Source: CAZTZL01 sp964537715
GTDB lineage: Bacteria > Zhuqueibacterota > QNDG01 > DSAB01
Direction: 5' to 3'
Assembly (NCBI GenBank): GCA_964537715.1
Contig: CAZIAH010000078.1
Location: 1 to 19,547 of the forward strand
Length of the DNA stretch: 19,547 bases
The position numbers and the translations under genes are program-made. The notes beneath the pieces were generated by a model, which worked only from the letters and a program-made list of their open reading frames with translations, did no database searches and had not been told where the DNA came from. Shown here in pieces: positions 15,743 through 19,547 of this stretch (position 1 is its first letter; the number at the start of each line of letters is the position of its first letter).

Positions 15743-16550
15743 AAGATCCTCTCTTCAGTTGCTTTGAAACTTCATTGCTCAATGCGACAAACTCCGGCAC
15801 AGAAAGGGATTCGGGCCTTCTGGACAAATCGATGGCGATCTCATTTAAAATAGATGCGTCCTCGATTAGCTTTACGAGCGTATTTTTCAACATTTTTCTG
15901 CGCTGGTTGAATGTTCCCTTCACAATCTTTTTATACAGGTCTTCGTCCTGTATTGAATACTTTCTTTGTCTTTCAAATTCGATCTGCATCACGACAGAAT
16001 CCACCGCCGGAACCGGGAAAAAGACCTGTCGTGGAATGCGAAAAAGTACTTTCACATCGCAATAGGTTTGAAAAAGAACCGACGGTACGCCATAGGATTT
16101 TTGATTCGGCGGACTGGCCATGCGCTCTCCCACTTCTTTTTGTACGGTGACAACACTGTCCCGAATACAGGAACGATTCTCGAGGAGGTGAAAAAGAATC
16201 GGAGAGGTGATATAGTAGGGAAGATTGCCTGCAACCCGGAGTTCGTGCTTTCTTTCGCAGATCGAAGAAATATCAAACTTGAGAAAATCTTTTTCGATCA
16301 AATGAAATTTCTTTTCCCCACGGAATCTCTCCGTTAAAAATTGACACAGTCTCGAATCGATCTCAACCCCGTAGATTTGGCTCGCCGAACTTTTCAAAAG
16401 TAGTTCGGTCAATGCCCCCTCGCCGGAACCGATTTCCAGAATCCGATCGCCCGGCTGAATGCCCATCGATTCGACAAGACGTATTGCGAAAGAACGGTCT
16501 TTCAAAAAATGCTGGCCCAACCGTTTTCTGGTTCTTAACCCGGAGACCAC
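15714..16550 (-). CDS. rsmA: 16S rRNA dimethyladenosine transferase RsmA/KsgA
   Basis: Uses S-adenosylmethionine to dimethylate two adjacent adenosines near the 3' end of 16S rRNA, a late step of 30S assembly. At 278 residues it has the usual length. It has RKRLGQHFL (8-16), the SAM-binding motif EIGSGEGALT (39-48), acidic residue VEID (62-65), catalytic NLPYYITSPI (109-118), and FFPVPAVDSVV near 180. The start is GTG 16550, with AAGGA 7 nt upstream. The usual family N-terminus needs this start because no ATG precedes GQHFL. It heads the operon with mgtE and recO, directly downstream of the palindromic repeat at 16598-16707. Confidence 0.96.
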   Translation of the reverse strand: MVSGLRTRKRLGQHFLKDRSFAIRLVESMGIQPGDRILEIGSGEGALTELLLKSSASQIYGVEIDSRLCQFLTERFRGEKKFHLIEKDFLKFDISSICERKHELRVAGNLPYYITSPILFHLLENRSCIRDSVVTVQKEVGERMASPPNQKSYGVPSVLFQTYCDVKVLFRIPRQVFFPVPAVDSVVMQIEFERQRKYSIQDEDLYKKIVKGTFNQRRKMLKNTLVKLIEDASILNEIAIDLSRRPESLSVPEFVALSNEVSKQLKRGSFGGEKTARK

Positions 16551-16597
16551 TTAGGCGTCCTTATAACAATTGAGCTTTGACAAATCTCAATACGGAT

Positions 16598-16707
16598 TGT
16601 CATTCTTAACTCTGTTCTGAATCCTGGCCTGACGCCAGGACAGGCTCGTTTCAGTATTGATTCAGAACCTCATCGTTAAAAGATCGTGAAATAAATTCAG
16701 GATGACA
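16598..16707. repeat. 110-bp nested palindromic repeat between metG and rsmA
   Basis: Outer arms TGTCAT (16598-16603) and ATGACA (16702-16707) extend as an imperfect inverted repeat of about 26 bases (17 matching by my count). Inside lies a perfect 10-bp inverted repeat, GTTCTGAATC (16614-16623) with GATTCAGAAC (16659-16668). Inside that is a hairpin, TCCTGGC/GCCAGGA (16622-16628 with 16634-16640). There is no ORF. The form resembles dispersed, non-coding palindromic or MITE-like repeats carrying ATCCTGA-type ends. Transcribed on the minus strand it would fold strongly, but it has no T tract, so it is not a classical terminator. Confidence 0.65.
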
Positions 16708-16759
16708 GATTACATTTAATTTTAAAATTTGCCAAAGTTCTGTAAATAGATTGAATACT

Positions 16760-18787
16760 TCAGGAAACGCGAATACCCGGCTTCACATCCTCTTCCGTCG
16801 TTAAAACTGCGTGTCCTTTATCTGTTTTGACCGCCAGAAGCATTCCCTTCGATTCCACACCGCGAATGACCGCTGGTTTGAGATTGGCCACCACGATCAG
16901 TGTTTTCCCGATCATCTCTTCCGGGGAATAGCTTTGAGCAACGCCTGCTACGATCTGCCTCTTCTCGCTCCCGAGATCGATCTGCAGTCTGAGAAGTTTA
17001 TCAGCCCCCTCCACTTTCTCTGCCTCGATCACCTTGGCCGTTTTTAGTTCGATTTTTTGAAACGTATCAAAATCGATTGTCCCATCATCGGCTGTCTTTC
17101 GATCTTGGGTATTGGATTCAATTCTCTTCAATTTGTCTATTTCCTTCTGAATAACGTCGTCCTCGATTTTTGTAAAAAGAATTTCCGCCGGTCCGAGATT
17201 GTTACCGGCCGGAAGTTCCTTTTTCCCGGCATCGTCCCACTTAAGATCCCCCTCCACATTCAGCATCTTCTTCACTTTTCCGCTTGAAAACGGAAGAACA
17301 GGCTCCATTAAAATCCCCAGGGCCAGCATGGTTTGCACACAGAGATTCAGTGTCGTCGCACAAACCTCCGGGTGAGTTTGACGTGTCTCCCAGGGTGCTT
17401 TATCGTTAAAATATTTATTGGCAAACCGGCAAAGATCCATCATTCGGTGAACGCTGTTTCTGATCTCAAATCGATCCAGACACTCTCCAATTTCAACCGG
17501 TCCATTCCGGATTTTATCAAGCATGGTTCGATCCAGATCGTCCATTTTCCCCCTTTCGGGAATACATCCACCGTAGTATCGATGAACAAAGGTCAGCGTA
17601 CGATTCAGAAAATTGCCTAAAATGTCGGCCAGTTCATCGTTATTTCTGCTCTGAAACTGCGTCCACGAAAAATCCGTGTCTTTGGTCTCCGGAGCATTGG
17701 CTGCGAGGGTGTATCTCAGGGGATCCGGAGGAAAGTTATTCAGATAATCTCTCAGCCAGATCGCATAATTCCGGCTGGTCGAAATTTTATTGCCTTCGAT
17801 GGTCAGGTATTCATTGGCCGGAATCGCCTCTGGAAGAACATATCCCCCGGCTTCCATCAGCATCATCGGAAAAAGGATCGCATGAAAAACAATATTATCC
17901 TTCCCGATGAAATGAACGAGTTTGGTATCCGGACTGCACCAGTAGGTTTTCCATCGATCCGGCTTGCCGGATTTCTCTGCCCATTCTTTCGTGGATGAGA
18001 TATATCCGATGGGCGCATCAAACCAGACATAGAGCACTTTTCCTTCCGCTTCTTCAAGCGGAACCGGAACACCCCAGTGAAGATCCCGGGTAATGGGACG
18101 GTCCTCCAGACCTTCTCGGTACCATCCGAGAGCATAATTCCGAACATTCTCTTTCCATCTTTTCGTATCGAACCAGGCTTTCCAGTTATCGGCAAACCGC
18201 CCCATGGGCATATACCAGTGTCGGGTCTCTTTTAAAACCGGTTTTGAACCGTCTATCTTTGATCTCGGATTGATGAGATCTTTCGGCTCCAGCCATTTCC
18301 CGCAGGAATCGCATTGATCTCCGCGCGCTTTATCGTACCGGCAGTGCGGGCACGTTCCTTCGACATACCGGTCTGGGAGAAAACGTTTGGTTTGTTCGCT
18401 GTAAAACTGCTCTTCTGTTTTCACAACAAAGACGTTTTTCTTATATAAAATGGAGAAGAATTCCTGAGCCGTTTTATGATGCAGATCCAGCGAAGTCCTG
18501 GAATAGTTGTTGAAGCTGATTCCCAGCTGCTCAAAACTCTCTTTGTTCATCTCGTGATACCGGTCCACGACATCCTGAGGAGAAACACCTTCCTTGTCCG
18601 CAGTCACTGTGATCGGCACCCCGTGTTCATCCGAACCGCATATATAGAGAACATCCCGCCCCTTCAATCTCTGATAGCGAACATATATGTCTGCCGGCAG
18701 ATAGGCTCCGGCAATATGCCCGAGATGCAGAGGCCCATTCGCATAAGGAAGTGCACTTGTGACCAGAATTCTTTTGAATTGTTTCAA
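16760..18787 (-). CDS. metG: Methionyl-tRNA synthetase with C-terminal tRNA-binding domain
   Basis: A class I synthetase that charges elongator and initiator tRNA-Met. It has 675 residues. Rossmann fold: SALPYANGPLHLGH (11-24), with HLGH as the HIGH motif. The zinc knuckle has C146, C149, C159 and C162. The KMSKS loop reads KISTS (334-338), a variant in which Thr replaces the usual second Lys. The anticodon-binding helices are followed by a lysine/glutamate-rich linker and an EMAP/Trbp111-like OB domain (about 575-675: FDTFQKIELKTAKVIEAEKV...). The start is TTG 18787: no ATG lies near enough to supply the needed ILVTSALPYANG, and AGAGAG lies 6 nt upstream. TTG overlaps the ricT TGA by 4 nt, so translation is probably coupled. 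No obvious terminator follows; the gap holds the palindromic repeat. Confidence 0.96.
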   Translation of the reverse strand: MKQFKRILVTSALPYANGPLHLGHIAGAYLPADIYVRYQRLKGRDVLYICGSDEHGVPITVTADKEGVSPQDVVDRYHEMNKESFEQLGISFNNYSRTSLDLHHKTAQEFFSILYKKNVFVVKTEEQFYSEQTKRFLPDRYVEGTCPHCRYDKARGDQCDSCGKWLEPKDLINPRSKIDGSKPVLKETRHWYMPMGRFADNWKAWFDTKRWKENVRNYALGWYREGLEDRPITRDLHWGVPVPLEEAEGKVLYVWFDAPIGYISSTKEWAEKSGKPDRWKTYWCSPDTKLVHFIGKDNIVFHAILFPMMLMEAGGYVLPEAIPANEYLTIEGNKISTSRNYAIWLRDYLNNFPPDPLRYTLAANAPETKDTDFSWTQFQSRNNDELADILGNFLNRTLTFVHRYYGGCIPERGKMDDLDRTMLDKIRNGPVEIGECLDRFEIRNSVHRMMDLCRFANKYFNDKAPWETRQTHPEVCATTLNLCVQTMLALGILMEPVLPFSSGKVKKMLNVEGDLKWDDAGKKELPAGNNLGPAEILFTKIEDDVIQKEIDKLKRIESNTQDRKTADDGTIDFDTFQKIELKTAKVIEAEKVEGADKLLRLQIDLGSEKRQIVAGVAQSYSPEEMIGKTLIVVANLKPAVIRGVESKGMLLAVKTDKGHAVLTTEEDVKPGIRVS

Positions 18788-19547
18788 GTCCGACTCTCTT
18801 TTTCCTTTTTTCTCTTCGGTTTTTTCTTTTTGCTCTTCTGAATATCCATCAATTTTTTCAGCTCTTCGAGCGGGACTTTCTCTTCTTCTTCATTCTCATA
18901 GACGATCAGGGCCTCCCGGGCAAACACATCGATCTTCTTTAAAAAACCTTTGCCCTTCTTTGTCCGTATCTCTGTTTCAACTTCGGGAAACTGTTTCAAA
19001 ATGTCCTCATAATAATCCTTCTCGTATCTCAGACAGCACATGAGACGTCCGCAGGCACCCGAAAGCTTTGTCGGATTAAGAGACAGATTCTGCTCCTTGG
19101 CATACTGTGTGACGACCGGTTCGAATTCCCTCAGGAAACTGCGGCAGCAAAGTCGGTATCCGCAGACACCGACGCCGCCCAATCTCTTGGCCTCGTCCCG
19201 GACGCCGATCTGTCTAAGTTCAATCCGCGTTCTGTAACGGGTAGCCAAATCCCGCACTAGCGCTCTGAAATCGACCCGCTTATCTGAAGTAAAATAAAAA
19301 GTGATCTTTTTACGGTCAAATTGATACTCCACATCCACCAATTTCATGTCGAGACCGTGTTCTTCGATCCGTTTCCGGCATGCGGCGAATGCATCTCTCT
19401 CCAGCAGATGGTTTTCCTCCAACTGTTCCATTTCCTTCCGGTTCGCTTTCCGAATCACCTGCATCAGTTCCTGATCACCGGCTCTGCGATCCACAAGGCT
19501 CCCGATATTGATAATCCGGGCCATATCTTCTCCCTTCTCGACCTGAA
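18784..19547 (-). CDS. ricT: PSP1-domain protein RicT/YaaT (5' end beyond window)
   Basis: Homologue of B. subtilis RicT (YaaT), part of an iron-sulfur complex affecting RNA maturation, competence, biofilm and sporulation there. Its role in diderms is little known. The signature EHGLDMKLVDVEYQFDRKKI is followed by VDFRALVRDLATRYRTRIEL and RQIGVRDEAKRLGG. Two C-X4-CC clusters, CGYRLCC and CGRLMCC, are intact. The tail is strongly lysine-rich (SKKKKPKRKKEKES). An ATG exists at 19524, but the frame is open to the right edge and reads VEKGED immediately before it, which fits the N-terminal PSP1 segment. The true start therefore lies outside the window and 19524 is an internal Met. The gene overlaps metG by 4 nt. 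ricT next to metG is a familiar arrangement. Confidence 0.93.
   Translation of the reverse strand, partial: QVEKGEDMARIINIGSLVDRRAGDQELMQVIRKANRKEMEQLEENHLLERDAFAACRKRIEEHGLDMKLVDVEYQFDRKKITFYFTSDKRVDFRALVRDLATRYRTRIELRQIGVRDEAKRLGGVGVCGYRLCCRSFLREFEPVVTQYAKEQNLSLNPTKLSGACGRLMCCLRYEKDYYEDILKQFPEVETEIRTKKGKGFLKKIDVFAREALIVYENEEEEKVPLEELKKLMDIQKSKKKKPKRKKEKESRT

Noticed and set aside
14825..15767. Two long plus-strand ORFs (176 and 148 codons), one Ser-rich and one His-rich
   Set aside because: Both are antisense shadows of mgtE; their composition reflects the complement of its acidic codons.
1..19547. tRNA genes, CRISPR arrays, toxin-antitoxin pairs, phage or complete IS genes
   Set aside because: All gaps are 210 bases or shorter. 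I saw no cloverleaf, no regularly spaced repeats and no transposase or integrase reading frame.

Overview
The window comes from a diderm (Gram-negative) bacterium with moderate GC content. Almost every base belongs to a conserved housekeeping gene. A BamA with five POTRA domains and a TamB show an outer membrane. The single-chain glycyl-tRNA synthetase with four zinc-binding cysteines, the methionyl-tRNA synthetase with an EMAP-type C-terminal domain and a KISTS signature loop, the uppS-tamB-bamA cluster and the MoxR/DUF58 pair together suggest the FCB superphylum or a related candidate phylum. That placement is inference from gene content and I cannot fix it further.

Layout, left to right. 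Positions 1-6465 (minus strand): uppS -> tamB -> bamA, an envelope cluster whose bamA runs off the left edge. A hairpin terminator lies between uppS and tamB, and a promoter-like sequence sits just before bamA. Positions 6466-6607 hold two back-to-back sigma70-type promoters, one for uppS and one for the plus-strand group. Positions 6608-9448 (plus): moxR, an orphan ABC/AAA-type ATPase (COG3910-like), and a DUF58 protein. The ATPase separates a pair that is normally adjacent, and a small MITE-like repeat lies in the gap before it. Positions 9487-10413 (minus): cytidine deaminase and ssb, separated by a strong intrinsic terminator; ssb has a near-consensus promoter. Positions 10553-13577 (minus): glyS and a Ycf46-like AAA+ ATPase. 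The 208-bp spacer between them holds overlapping hairpins and a doubtful 72-codon ORF. Positions 13618-16550 (minus): a tight rsmA -> mgtE -> recO operon with overlapping or abutting genes. Positions 16551-16759 hold a 110-bp nested palindromic repeat. Positions 16760-19547 (minus): ricT/yaaT (PSP1 domain; its 5' end lies beyond the right edge) overlapping metG by 4 bp.

Functionally the window combines outer-membrane biogenesis (BamA, TamB, lipid-carrier synthesis by UppS), a MoxR-type chaperone module, translation (GlyRS, MetRS, RsmA), DNA maintenance (SSB, RecO), pyrimidine salvage, magnesium transport, and two AAA/ABC ATPases of poorly known role. Several genes use TTG or GTG starts. No stretch longer than about 210 bases lacks a gene. 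I saw no tRNA, rRNA, CRISPR array, complete insertion sequence or prophage. No clearly new system is present. The observations most worth a second look are the ATPase inserted in the moxR-DUF58 pair with its neighbouring MITE-like element, the ycf46-like gene lying between recO and glyS, and the glyS leader.
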